Shown one piece after another: positions 53,760-62,040 of a stretch of DNA of 64,000 nt. A program made the position numbers and the translations under genes. Below the pieces are notes generated by a model that had not been told where the DNA came from, ran no database searches, and saw nothing but the letters and a program-made list of their open reading frames with translations. Source of the stretch: Amaricoccus sp048594665 (GTDB lineage Bacteria; Pseudomonadota; Alphaproteobacteria; Rhodobacterales; Rhodobacteraceae); NCBI GenBank assembly GCA_048594665.1, contig JBMDWT010000063.1, forward strand, positions 124,001 through 188,000. Reading direction: 5' to 3'. Each line of letters starts with the position of its first letter. Position 1 is the first letter of the stretch.

Positions 53760-54047
53760 ATGTCTCGCCGCTGTGAACTGACCGGCAAGGGCGTGATGGT
53801 TGGCAATAATGTCAGCCACGCCAACAACAAGACCAAGCGGCGCTTCATGCCGAACCTGAACGAGGTTTCGCTGATCAGCGAAGCGCTCGGCCAGACGCAT
53901 CGCTTCAAGATCAGCGCCTCCGCGCTGCGGACCGTGGACCATCGGGGGGGACTCGATGCCTTCCTCGCCGCGTCGAAGGATGACGAGCTTTCGCCCCGGG
54001 CGCTGAAGCTGAAACGCGATATCGCCAAGGCCGTGGCGACCGCCTGA
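53760..54047 (+). CDS. rpmB: 50S ribosomal protein L28
   Basis: A 95-residue ribosomal protein of the long alphaproteobacterial L28 type: MSRRCELTGKGVMVGNNVSH, then NNKTKRRFMPNL and SASALRTVDHRGGLDAFL. AGAGG lies nine bases before the ATG. The terminator at 54069 ends the transcript, so it is monocistronic or co-transcribed with meaB, 92 bases upstream. Confidence 0.98.
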   Translation: MSRRCELTGKGVMVGNNVSHANNKTKRRFMPNLNEVSLISEALGQTHRFKISASALRTVDHRGGLDAFLAASKDDELSPRALKLKRDIAKAVATA

Positions 54048-54068
54048 ACCGCCCATTCGAGATAAAAT

Positions 54069-54104
54069 GCGGCCTCGTCCTCGCGGGCGGGGCCGCTTCC
54101 TTTT
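54069..54104 (+). terminator. Rho-independent terminator after rpmB
   Basis: A 12-base stem with two G-U pairs, GCGGCCTCGTCC (54069-54080) and GGGCGGGGCCGC (54085-54096), a TCGC loop, and TTCCTTTT (54097-54104). Confidence 0.85.
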
Positions 54105-54195
54105 GTGCGTCGGGCAGCGCTGTCACGACCTGATCGCAGCTTGTTACAATTTCGTCACAGGCACTTGATTTAACAATATTTTAATCCGTCCCGAC

Positions 54196-54336
54196 ATGGT
54201 CAGGACACAGGGTGAAAATAATCCGCCGAGGGCCAAGTTTTTTCTTGATATCGAAACCAATGGGCCTCATATGCACGACCCTGACGCCAACGCACGCACC
54301 TCTGCTCGGGCGCGACTAGAACGCGAACTCAAGTAG
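54196..54336 (+). CDS. Candidate leader peptide upstream of ornithine decarboxylase
   Basis: A 46-codon frame from ATG 54196 ends at TAG 54334-54336, 62 bases before the odc start. An internal in-frame ATG at 54271 gives a 21-residue version rich in Arg (DPDANARTSARARLERELK). Neither ATG has a good ribosome site, so the longer form could be leaderless or weakly translated. Ornithine decarboxylase genes in alphaproteobacteria are known to have a conserved leader (speF motif), and the E. coli speF leader encodes an arrest peptide that senses ornithine. This frame fits such a role; it is inference. Confidence 0.45.
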   Translation: MVRTQGENNPPRAKFFLDIETNGPHMHDPDANARTSARARLERELK

Positions 54337-54398
54337 CGACGGTAACGTCTCTTTTGGAAACGACGGGGTTAACTCCCCCGGGTCTGATGGAGATGACC
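54337..54398 (+). promoter_or_regulatory. Odc leader hairpins with alternative pairing to the ribosome site
   Basis: GACG/CGTC (54339-54350 region) followed by TCTTTT forms a small stem. Next, GGGG (54365-54368) can pair with CCCC within 54375-54379, or CTCC (54373-54376) can instead pair with the odc ribosome site GGAG (54389-54392). These pairings are mutually exclusive. This is the layout of a translational or transcriptional switch controlled by ribosome position on the leader ORF, or by polyamine. It is probably part of the alphaproteobacterial speF leader. Confidence 0.5.
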
Positions 54399-55601
54399 AT
54401 GTTGAACGCCGCCGCCCTTCTGGGCGCACCCATCACTGTTGCCGACCAGAATCCCGCTGTTTCCGCCGTAAGCGCACAGCAGGATGCCTACATCCGCGCG
54501 ACGACCTTCGACGCGCCGACCGTGGTTTTTGACCTCGACATGCTGCGTGCAAAATACGACGCCCTCGCCTCCGGCCTCGGCGACGCGACCATCCATTATG
54601 CCGTGAAGGCGAACCCTGCCCCCGAAGTCGTGGCCGCCCTGGCTGCGAAGGGGGCTCATTTCGACGCGGCCTCCCGCGGCGAAATCGACCTGTGCCTTGG
54701 CCTGGGCATCCCGGCCAGCCATATCGCCTTCGGCAATACGATCAAACGTGCCGCGGATGTCGCCTATGCGCATTCCGTCGGGGTCGAGCAGTTCGCGGTC
54801 GATGCCGAATCCGAAATCCGCAAGATCGCCGAACATGCGCCGGGCGCCCGCGTGATCGTGCGTATGCTCATCGAATCGAGCGAGGCCGACTGGCCGCTGA
54901 GCCGCAAGTTCGGCTGCTCGCATCGCGAAGCCCTGCGTCTGATGGATCTGGGGCGGTTCCTTGGCCTCGACGTGGCGGGCATCTCCTTCCACGCCGGCAG
55001 CCAGATGCGCGAGCCGACCATGTGGCGGATGGCGCTCGACGCGGCGCAGCGGCTGTGGGAAGATGCGGCCGATCATGGGCACGAACTGCGGATTTTGAAT
55101 ATCGGCGGCGGTTTCCCGGCCTTCTATGGCCAGCCCATGCCGACGACCCGGGACTATGCCGAGCAAGTGATGCGGTCGGTGCGGGCCCGTTTCGGCACCG
55201 ATGTCCATGTCATGGCAGAGCCGGGCCGCGGCCTGGTGGCCGAAGCGGGTGTGATCGTGGCCGAGGTGGTGCTGGTCGCCAAGAAGGACCAGGACGATCT
55301 GGTGCGCTGGGTGTTCCTTGATATCGGCAAGTTCTCCGGTCTCGCGGAAACCATCGACGAGGCGATCCGCTACCAGTTCGAGACCCGTCATGGCGACGAT
55401 GCCGATACCGGCCCCTGCATCCTCGCAGGTCCGTCCTGTGACTCCGCCGACGTGCTCTATGAGAAGCGTCCGGTTCAGCTGCCGCTCGATCTGGTCGATG
55501 GCGACAAGGTGCGCATCCTCTGCACCGGCGCCTATACGACCAGCTACTCCTCGGTCGGCTTCAACGGCTTTCCGCCGCTGCGGTCGGTCTTTCTGGGCTG
55601 A
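54399..55601 (+). CDS. odc: Ornithine decarboxylase, eukaryotic (fold III) type
   Basis: A 400-residue PLP decarboxylase of the alanine-racemase fold that makes putrescine from ornithine (some relatives also accept lysine). PLP Lys70 is in HYAVKANPAPEVV, the phosphate-binding glycine loop is NIGGGFPAFYG, EPGR is at MAEPGRGLVAEAG, and the catalytic Cys/Asp are in GPSCDSADVLYE. The ATG at 54399 is favoured by GGAG six bases upstream; ATGs at 54387 and 54393 lie inside that site. A regulated leader precedes it. Confidence 0.93.
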   Translation: MLNAAALLGAPITVADQNPAVSAVSAQQDAYIRATTFDAPTVVFDLDMLRAKYDALASGLGDATIHYAVKANPAPEVVAALAAKGAHFDAASRGEIDLCLGLGIPASHIAFGNTIKRAADVAYAHSVGVEQFAVDAESEIRKIAEHAPGARVIVRMLIESSEADWPLSRKFGCSHREALRLMDLGRFLGLDVAGISFHAGSQMREPTMWRMALDAAQRLWEDAADHGHELRILNIGGGFPAFYGQPMPTTRDYAEQVMRSVRARFGTDVHVMAEPGRGLVAEAGVIVAEVVLVAKKDQDDLVRWVFLDIGKFSGLAETIDEAIRYQFETRHGDDADTGPCILAGPSCDSADVLYEKRPVQLPLDLVDGDKVRILCTGAYTTSYSSVGFNGFPPLRSVFLG

Positions 55602-55661
55602 TCTTTCCGGGCGGCGCATGTTGGGCGCCGCCTTCTGGCCTTCAACCGCGGGGAATATGTG

Positions 55662-56477
55662 ATGATTCTGGCACAGGTCAGCGATCCACACATCACCCTG
55701 CCGGGCGCTCTTATCGGGGGCGGCTATGACCCCGAACAGGCGCTCGAGGCCGTACTCTCGCGGCTCAGCAAGCTGAGGCCCCTGCCCGATCTGGTATTTT
55801 TCACTGGCGACCTGACCGAGAACGGGCTGTCCGCAGAATACGACAATTTCAAACGGTTGGTCGCGGGCTTTCCCTGTTCCATGGCGGCGATCCCCGGAAA
55901 TCATGACCGGCGCGACGCATTTTTCAACACCCTGAGGGGAACAGAGGTTCAGATCGGCGCGAATTCGGCGGATCTCGGTCTGGAGGTTTCCGGATTTCCA
56001 TTGGGAGTGATCGGCCTCGACACTCTTGGGCTCGAAGGCGACCCGGGTGGCGAACTGGATGATTCGCGTCTTGACTGGCTCTCCCGGCGGCTCATCAATC
56101 AGGATGAAAGACCGTGCCTGATCTTCATGCATCATCCACCCTTTTTGACTGGCTTGGGCAATATTGACCGCTGGGGACTTGCAAGGCCGGAGCCTCTTGC
56201 AAGGATCGTCGCCGCGCATCCGAATATCCTGAGGGTCTGTGCCGGACATGTCCACCGGGCGGTGGAGAAACGTTGGGCAGGAACTGTCGTCGGGGTTTGC
56301 CCATCCGTCGCCTGGCAACTGCCCCTTCTGGATGACCAAAAGGCGGGCATGGTTCCGCAAGCGCCGGCGTTTCAATTGCATAGGTGGAGCGAGGATCTCG
56401 GCCTGATCACCTATACGGAATTCGTGACAGACCCCCACGATTCTTCGCGCTTTGCGCAGGGGGCGCGTTACCCGTAA
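55662..56477 (+). CDS. Calcineurin-like phosphodiesterase
   Basis: A 271-residue metallophosphoesterase of the CpdA/GpdQ group: QVSDPHIT, FTGDLTENG, IPGNHDRRDAFF, MHHPPF and CAGHVHRAV give the complete dinuclear metal site. It could hydrolyse cAMP, glycerophosphodiesters or similar substrates. GTG at 55659 is an alternative start; GGGGAA precedes both. It is followed 31 bases later by the EEP gene, likely one transcript with odc. Confidence 0.9.
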   Translation: MILAQVSDPHITLPGALIGGGYDPEQALEAVLSRLSKLRPLPDLVFFTGDLTENGLSAEYDNFKRLVAGFPCSMAAIPGNHDRRDAFFNTLRGTEVQIGANSADLGLEVSGFPLGVIGLDTLGLEGDPGGELDDSRLDWLSRRLINQDERPCLIFMHHPPFLTGLGNIDRWGLARPEPLARIVAAHPNILRVCAGHVHRAVEKRWAGTVVGVCPSVAWQLPLLDDQKAGMVPQAPAFQLHRWSEDLGLITYTEFVTDPHDSSRFAQGARYP

Positions 56478-56508
56478 TGTACGACAGAGTTTGTCTCAGG
56501 TGCGAGTC

Positions 56509-57225
56509 ATGAGTTCCGATTTGTTGTTTGCATCCTACAATGTTCACAAATGCGTTGGCTCCGACCGGCGGTTCGATCCCGCCCGGGTGGCGGCGGTCAT
56601 CGCTGAAATCGATCCCGACGTAATCACACTCCAGGAAGCTGACCGGCGATTCGGTGACAGGGCCGGACTACTTGATCTTGAGGCGCTGCGCGGCAAGACC
56701 GGGCTTGTTCCGGTGCCGATCGCAAATGGCCATCTGGGGCATGGATGGCATGGCAATCTGATGCTGGTCCGCGACACAAAGGTCCTGAGCGTGCGGCAGG
56801 TGTCGCTCCCAGGGCTGGAGCCTCGGGGCGCTGTGCTGGCACATCTGGAAACGGCGGCGGGGGAAATCCGGGTGATCGGGATGCATCTCGGACTGCTCAG
56901 GCACTCGAGGTTGCTTCAGGTCGAAGCTCTGATCGGTCATGCCCGCGATGGGGGTGGCGTTCCAACCGTTCTCATGGGTGACATGAACGAATGGCGGGGG
57001 GAGAAGCGCTCGGCTTTGGCGGCCCTGGCTCCTGGCTTTGGTCCACTGGACACTGGAATTGCGAGCTTTCCCGCCTATTACCCACTTTTGTCGCTTGATC
57101 GTATTCTGGCACGTCCAAGATCTGTCCTGGGGACGATCGAGCTTCATGATACGCCGCTGGCCCGTCGGGCCTCGGATCACCTGCCAATCAAGGCACGTGT
57201 CACCCTTGGTGAGCAAACTGTCTGA
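56509..57225 (+). CDS. Endonuclease/exonuclease/phosphatase-family protein
   Basis: A 238-residue EEP-fold hydrolase: FASYNVHKCVG, the metal Glu in TLQEADRRFG, GMHLGLLRHSR, VLMGDMNEWRG and the final SDHLPIKARV contain the catalytic Asn, Glu, Asp and His. Relatives are nucleases or phosphodiesterases acting on phospholipids or sphingolipids; the substrate is not determined. The ATG at 56509 has AGGTG upstream. Confidence 0.88.
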   Translation: MSSDLLFASYNVHKCVGSDRRFDPARVAAVIAEIDPDVITLQEADRRFGDRAGLLDLEALRGKTGLVPVPIANGHLGHGWHGNLMLVRDTKVLSVRQVSLPGLEPRGAVLAHLETAAGEIRVIGMHLGLLRHSRLLQVEALIGHARDGGGVPTVLMGDMNEWRGEKRSALAALAPGFGPLDTGIASFPAYYPLLSLDRILARPRSVLGTIELHDTPLARRASDHLPIKARVTLGEQTV

Positions 57226-57339
57226 GCCATACGGGACATTGGTCGGGCTTGCCCGCAAATGGCAGGCTAACCACAGGTTGCGCCTTGAAGATTCCGGAGA
57301 ATGATCCAACCGGAAAAGGGCGCGGGGGGAGGCGATGAA

Positions 57340-58956
57340 GTGAGCCTGTTGCGCGTGGACAAGCTCAGCCTTTCCATTCGGGGCCAGCCGATCCTGCGCG
57401 AGGTTTCCCTGGAACTGCGACCCGGTCAGATTCTCGGCGTCATCGGAGAAAGCGGCTCGGGCAAATCGATGACGGCGATGGCCATCGCACGTCTGCTTCC
57501 AAAGCGTTCGGTCGCCACGGGTGTGGTGCGCCTGAGCGGTCTTGACCTGATGGAGCAATCCGAACGAACCATGTGCCGGATACGGGGCCGGGACATTGGA
57601 ATGGTCTTTCAGGAACCGATGACAGCACTCAATCCGCTCCTAACAATTGGAGCACAGGTCGCCGAAACCCTTCGAATCCACCAGAATATCAGTCGGGCGC
57701 AAGCATATGAGATGGCCCGCGAGACTCTGGAGCGGGTTGGACTGCCAAGCGATTTGATTCCTCCTACCCGGTATCCGCATGAACTTTCGGGCGGGCAGCG
57801 GCAGCGGGTGGTTATTGCAATGGCAATCACCGCCCGGCCAAAACTCCTGATTGCCGACGAACCCACGACGGCGCTCGATGTGACGACTCAGGCCCGGATC
57901 CTCGATCTTCTGCGCCGTCTGGTCCGCGAGGATGGGATGGGCTGCATGCTCATCACACATGATCTGGCGGTGGTCTCCAAGATCGCGGATCATCTGGCGA
58001 TCATGACAGAGGGGACCGTGGTCGAAACCGGCCCGACCGCCGAGGTGCTGCGTGAATTGCGGCATCCCTACACCCGCCAGCTCTTCGCGGCGTCGTCGCA
58101 CCAACCCGTCTGGGTGACACGACTGTTTCGCAAACCCCTGCTTGAGGTGCGTGACCTGCGATGTGACTATCCGGGATCACGGTTTGGCTGGCTTGCCGAG
58201 CCAGGCCGAATCGAAGCGGTCAAGGGCGTCAGTTTCTCTCTGATGCAAGGCGAAAGCCTTGGATTGGTGGGAGAAAGCGGTTGCGGCAAGACCACGCTGG
58301 CCCGCGCGATCCTGGGTCTCGGCAAGACCCGCGAGGGGTATGTCCGGATTGACGGCGAAACCGTCACCGCCGGCAAACACATGCCGCGCTCCCTGCGCGC
58401 AAAAACGCAGGTGGTGTTTCAGGATCCCTATGGCAGCTTCAATCCGCGTCATCGGGTCAGCCGTCTGCTCACCGAGCCTTTTCATCTGCTGGACAAAAAG
58501 CCAACGAGATCGCAACGCGGGCTGGCGATCGAAGAGGCGCTGAGCGAAGTCGGGTTGCTGCCCTCCGACGCCGACAAATACATCTATGAGTTTTCCGGCG
58601 GACAGCGTCAGAGGATCGCCATCGCGCGAGCCCTGATCATTCGACCAAAACTGATCATTCTGGACGAGGCCGTGTCCGCGCTCGATGTCCAGGTCCGCTC
58701 CCGGATTCTCGACCTGCTGGCGCATCTCGCGGCAAGACATGGGCTGAGTTATCTGTTCATCAGCCATGATCTCAATGTCGTACGAGCAATTACGGATCGG
58801 GTCCTGGTGATGCGGGCCGGCGAGATCGTCGAATCGGGCCCGACCCGTCAGGTCTTCGAATCACCCCGCCATATCTACTCGCGAGAATTGCTCGCGGCTT
58901 CCCCCATCCTCAACCCCGATTCCTTTCGCCTCAACACATCCGGCCCGGGCCTGTGA
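57340..58956 (+). CDS. Fused dipeptide/oligopeptide ABC transporter ATPase
   Basis: A 538-residue protein with two complete ABC modules, as in fused DppDF/OppDF: first Walker A GESGSGKSMTAM, signature LSGGQRQRVVIAMA, Walker B LLIADEPTTALD; second Walker A GESGCGKTTLARAI, signature FSGGQRQRIAIARAL, Walker B LIILDEAVSALD. Each is followed by an oligo_HPY-like segment (RHPYTRQLFAAS; PRHIYSREL). GTG 57340 has GGAGG seven bases upstream; ATG 57301 is too close to its GGAGA. No permease or binding-protein gene is adjacent. The last 96 bases overlap a convergent gene. Confidence 0.92.
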   Translation: MSLLRVDKLSLSIRGQPILREVSLELRPGQILGVIGESGSGKSMTAMAIARLLPKRSVATGVVRLSGLDLMEQSERTMCRIRGRDIGMVFQEPMTALNPLLTIGAQVAETLRIHQNISRAQAYEMARETLERVGLPSDLIPPTRYPHELSGGQRQRVVIAMAITARPKLLIADEPTTALDVTTQARILDLLRRLVREDGMGCMLITHDLAVVSKIADHLAIMTEGTVVETGPTAEVLRELRHPYTRQLFAASSHQPVWVTRLFRKPLLEVRDLRCDYPGSRFGWLAEPGRIEAVKGVSFSLMQGESLGLVGESGCGKTTLARAILGLGKTREGYVRIDGETVTAGKHMPRSLRAKTQVVFQDPYGSFNPRHRVSRLLTEPFHLLDKKPTRSQRGLAIEEALSEVGLLPSDADKYIYEFSGGQRQRIAIARALIIRPKLIILDEAVSALDVQVRSRILDLLAHLAARHGLSYLFISHDLNVVRAITDRVLVMRAGEIVESGPTRQVFESPRHIYSRELLAASPILNPDSFRLNTSGPGL

Positions 58957-60066
58957 CCCCTTGGACCGGTCCCGCGTTCGGCTTGCGGGGCGGGGCGGCT
59001 CGGATGCGCTGGTCGTCGATCCTGCCTTGGTGGAAGGGGCCAACTTGCCCCTGGCCTGGATTTCGGCAACCACTTGCTGTCCGTGTGCGAGATACTCCTC
59101 CGCCTGATCGAGGTCGATGAGATTGCCCATCTCGATATTGGCCTCGACGGGCGTGAACGGGATACGGGCCGCCGCGCTGGCAAAGGTCAGTTCGGAAAAA
59201 ACCGTGCGATCGTCGCAATTCAGGAAATCGACCCGGACCTGAAGAAAATCGGCGGCCAGCAACCTCGCATCGGCCAGCATTTCCTCCAGAGCCACCGGTC
59301 GGGGCACCGGGTTCTCGTCGATGGGCGGAGACACCTGCCAGTGAAAATGCACCGGATTCCATTGAGTGTCATAAAGCATGCGCTTGTAATTCTTGGGACC
59401 ATTGCGTTCAGTGATGACAAGGATGAACACCGGTTCCCCCATCATGCAGAAGATCTTGTACTCGACCTGCCCTTGCCGACTCGAGACATATTCCTCGACC
59501 AGCCAGCGCTTCGGTATCCCGCGATAATGCAATTCCCCGGTATTTCGCCACTGGTCATATTCAGACCAGCCCGCGCAGAGTTTCACCAGGGCGGCGCGCG
59601 GTGTTTTCATCCACGCCAGTTCGATATGATTTTGACCACTGCCAAAAGTCGACTTGAGCACAAACTCCTCGGGAAGCTCGACAGTCGCAAGATCGGCCGA
59701 CTCCGTTCCAAAGGCAATCAGCGCGGGCGGTTTGATCCGGGCCCCCCGAAATGCGAGATAGTCACGAACTGCGACCTTGTCCGCGACAAGGCTCATCAAG
59801 GGATTGGGATGATTGAGAAAGAGCCAGCGGATTTTTTCGTTGTACCAGGTCGGATGGTCCAGGTTGGGAAGATGATCATTGGTCTTGGCATAGGCGAACG
59901 TCACCACTTCGGCATCTTTCAGGAAAAGCCGATCATATACAAACTGCTGAAGCGGTTCCCGAAGCAGACCGGCACGTCGCAGCAACAGACCGAGCCGACG
60001 GATCCACCGGCGCCTCAGATCGAATCGAGCCATGTAGGCATCTCTGTCGATTTCCACACAAGGCAT
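58861..60066 (-). CDS. TupA-like ATP-grasp glycosyl/ligase protein
   Basis: A 401-residue protein of the TupA ATP-grasp group found in surface-polysaccharide loci: HPTWYNEKIRWLFLNHPNPL, VADKVAVRDYLAF, EFVLKSTFGSGQNHIEL (ATP-binding Lys) and VDFLNCDDRTVFSELTFASA. Members probably ligate amino acids or modify a polysaccharide; activity is not proven. The conserved part stops near NLIDLDQAEEYLAHG; about 75 low-complexity residues (APSTKAGSTTSASEPPRP) follow and run antisense over the ABC ATPase 3' end. ATG 60066 has GGAAAG upstream; ATG 60033 has none. Confidence 0.78.
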   Translation of the reverse strand: MPCVEIDRDAYMARFDLRRRWIRRLGLLLRRAGLLREPLQQFVYDRLFLKDAEVVTFAYAKTNDHLPNLDHPTWYNEKIRWLFLNHPNPLMSLVADKVAVRDYLAFRGARIKPPALIAFGTESADLATVELPEEFVLKSTFGSGQNHIELAWMKTPRAALVKLCAGWSEYDQWRNTGELHYRGIPKRWLVEEYVSSRQGQVEYKIFCMMGEPVFILVITERNGPKNYKRMLYDTQWNPVHFHWQVSPPIDENPVPRPVALEEMLADARLLAADFLQVRVDFLNCDDRTVFSELTFASAAARIPFTPVEANIEMGNLIDLDQAEEYLAHGQQVVAEIQARGKLAPSTKAGSTTSASEPPRPASRTRDRSKGSQARAGCVEAKGIGVEDGGSREQFSRVDMAG

Positions 60067-60148
60067 CGGGTTACTTTCCACGCACGAACAGGTACAGGCG
60101 TCGGGACAAACACAACCAACCGGGCTGTGGATATGTGCTTCCGGCACC

Positions 60149-60166
60149 ATTGTACAATACGATACA
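60149..60166. promoter_or_regulatory. Operator-like palindrome between TupA and SDR genes
   Basis: ATTGTACAAT (60149-60158) is a perfect ten-base palindrome and TGTACAATACGATACA (60151-60166) has TGTA/TACA half-sites at eight-base spacing, a pattern typical of TetR or GntR operators. It lies in the 128-base divergent promoter. Confidence 0.4.
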
Positions 60167-60194
60167 CATTTTTTCCGCCTAGAGGGTTACACAA

Positions 60195-61067
60195 TTGACA
60201 CTAGGGATTGAACAGAGCAGCGCCAAGCCGCCGATGCGGCCCGGCGCGGTTTTAATCACTGGTTGCTCCTCGGGCATAGGACTCGACGCGGCGCGAACCT
60301 TGCATCGCCGGGGCTGGCAGGTTCTCGCCACCTGTCGCAAATCCGAGGACTGCGCTCGCCTGCGCGCGGAAGGACTGGAGAGTTTCTCTCTGGATCTCGC
60401 CTCCGAAGCAAGTATCGCCGCCGCGGTCGCGGAGGCCCTCGAACGCTGCCAAGGCCGCCTGTTTGGACTGTTCAACAACGGCGCCTTCGCCATTCCCGGC
60501 GCGGTCGAGGATTTGCCCCGGGCGGCCCTGCGCTCGATCTTCGAGGTGAACCTGTTCGGACAGCTGGATCTCACAAACCGGGTGCTCCCCACGATGCGAT
60601 CGAACGGCGGGGGGCGGATCGTGATGAATTCCTCCGTGTTGGGCGTGGTCGCGGCTCCGTGGCGGGGGGCCTATGTCGCCACGAAATTCGCGCTCGAGGG
60701 GCTCAGCGACACGTTGCGCCTGGAATTGGCGGGAAGCGGCATCGAGGTTTCCCTGATCGAGCCCGGCCCCATTGCAACGCCGTTCCGGGCAAACTCCATC
60801 CCGCATTTTGAATCGCATATCGATTGGCGCGGGTCCGTTCATGCTCCCGCCTATGAAAGAACGCTTCTGCGCAGGCTCTATGAACCGGGCGGAAAAAAGG
60901 ACCGGTTCGAACTGCCGCCCGGCGCGGTCACCGCGAAACTCGTCCATGCTTTGGAGAGTGCCCGGCCCGCGGCGCGCTATCGCATAACGCTGCCGGCGCG
61001 GGCCGCGGCGGTCATGCGGCGCACCCTGCCGACGCGGCTGCTCGATCGAATTCTGCGCGGGCGATGA
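60195..61067 (+). CDS. SDR-family oxidoreductase
   Basis: A 290-residue classical SDR: LITGCSSGIGLDAARTL cofactor loop, FNNGAFA, catalytic Ser in VMNSSVLGVV and YVATKFALEG. The C-terminal 80 residues (HAPAYERTLLRRLYEPGGKK) are longer than in small SDRs, as in retinol-dehydrogenase-like members. TTG 60195 is taken as start because AGAGGG lies eight bases upstream; ATG 60234 has no ribosome site but would also keep the fold. Substrate unknown. Confidence 0.85.
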   Translation: MTLGIEQSSAKPPMRPGAVLITGCSSGIGLDAARTLHRRGWQVLATCRKSEDCARLRAEGLESFSLDLASEASIAAAVAEALERCQGRLFGLFNNGAFAIPGAVEDLPRAALRSIFEVNLFGQLDLTNRVLPTMRSNGGGRIVMNSSVLGVVAAPWRGAYVATKFALEGLSDTLRLELAGSGIEVSLIEPGPIATPFRANSIPHFESHIDWRGSVHAPAYERTLLRRLYEPGGKKDRFELPPGAVTAKLVHALESARPAARYRITLPARAAAVMRRTLPTRLLDRILRGR

Positions 61068-61131
61068 ACAGGCGCTTGCATTGCGCTGGAAACCCGCTAG
61101 GTGCCAGGGCGTGGGTGCAAGGAACCGTGCC

Positions 61132-61338
61132 ATGATGAAAGATCCATTATTCGTTCTGGTCGTCGTCGCCTGCCTTTCGGTCGTGGCGGTTCTGATGGTC
61201 GGGATCGGCGGCTTTGCCAAAGGCGGCGATTTCAACCGGAAATATGCCAACAAGATCATGCGTCTGCGCCTTCTGCTCCAATTCGTCGCAATCGTGCTGA
61301 TCGTTGCTTACGTTTATTTCATCAGGAGCAAGGGCTGA
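61132..61338 (+). CDS. Twin-transmembrane HIG1-type protein
   Basis: A 68-residue protein with two membrane helices (PLFVLVVVACLSVVAVLMVG; LLLQFVAIVLIVAYVYFI) around a short loop GGFAKGGDFNRKYANKIMRL, the HIG1/RCF1-like pattern widespread in alphaproteobacteria. The mitochondrial relatives act with cytochrome oxidase; the bacterial role is not settled. AAGGA lies eight bases before the ATG. The adenosyltransferase gene starts four bases after its stop. Confidence 0.85.
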   Translation: MMKDPLFVLVVVACLSVVAVLMVGIGGFAKGGDFNRKYANKIMRLRLLLQFVAIVLIVAYVYFIRSKG

Positions 61339-61342
61339 TTTC

Positions 61343-61915
61343 ATGGTTGTGCTGAACCGGATCTACACCCGTGGCGGCGACGCGGGCGAGACGGCGCTGG
61401 GCAATGGCGTCCGCGTGGCCAAACATTCAATCCGGGTCAGCGCTTATGGCACCGTCGACGAGGTCAATGCAACCCTGGGCCTTGCGCGCCTCCATTCGAC
61501 CGGGGAACTCGATGAAGGGCTTGCACGCGTCCAGAACGACCTCTTCGATCTCGGCGCCGATCTCTGCACGCCCGACATCGAAAACGATGCGACGGCGAAA
61601 TATCCGCGCCTGCGCATCGCCGCAAGCCAGGTGGACAGGCTGGAAGCGGAGATCGATGCCTGGAATGCGCGCCTGACCCCTCTGCGGAGCTTCATTCTCC
61701 CGGGCGGAAGCCCTCTCGCGGCGCACCTGCATCTCTGCCGGACTGTCTGCCGACGGGCGGAACGTCTGGTGGTGGGGCTTGCCTCTCAGGAAGTAATCAA
61801 CGACCAGGCCGTGAAATATCTCAATCGCCTGTCCGACTGGCTGTTTGTCGCCGGGCGGATTGCGAATGACGATGGCACCAGCGATGTGCTCTGGGTGCCG
61901 GGCGCGAACCGCTGA
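61343..61915 (+). CDS. Cob(I)alamin adenosyltransferase, PduO type
   Basis: A 190-residue trimeric enzyme that transfers adenosyl from ATP to cob(I)alamin. The PduO hallmark RIYTRGGDAGETALGNG lies at the N-terminus; CRTVCRRAERLV and YLNRLSDWLFVAGR complete the active site. It would provide AdoCbl for methylmalonyl-CoA mutase, whose chaperone MeaB is encoded at 52666. It is likely co-transcribed with the HIG1 gene. Confidence 0.93.
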   Translation: MVVLNRIYTRGGDAGETALGNGVRVAKHSIRVSAYGTVDEVNATLGLARLHSTGELDEGLARVQNDLFDLGADLCTPDIENDATAKYPRLRIAASQVDRLEAEIDAWNARLTPLRSFILPGGSPLAAHLHLCRTVCRRAERLVVGLASQEVINDQAVKYLNRLSDWLFVAGRIANDDGTSDVLWVPGANR

Positions 61916-62040
61916 CCACGCCCGCCCGCGGCGCTAACGACAGCCCTTCCGGCTTGTTTCAAAATACATGATTTCATCCTATCTTTCCCAGGAGGGAAGG
62001 CGATCCCTGGTCGCGTCCTTCGACACGGGAGAGCTGGGTC

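Noticed and set aside
60193..60200. TTGACA as a -35 box at the SDR start
   Set aside because: No -10 element follows at proper spacing, while AGAGGG upstream supports translation from this TTG.
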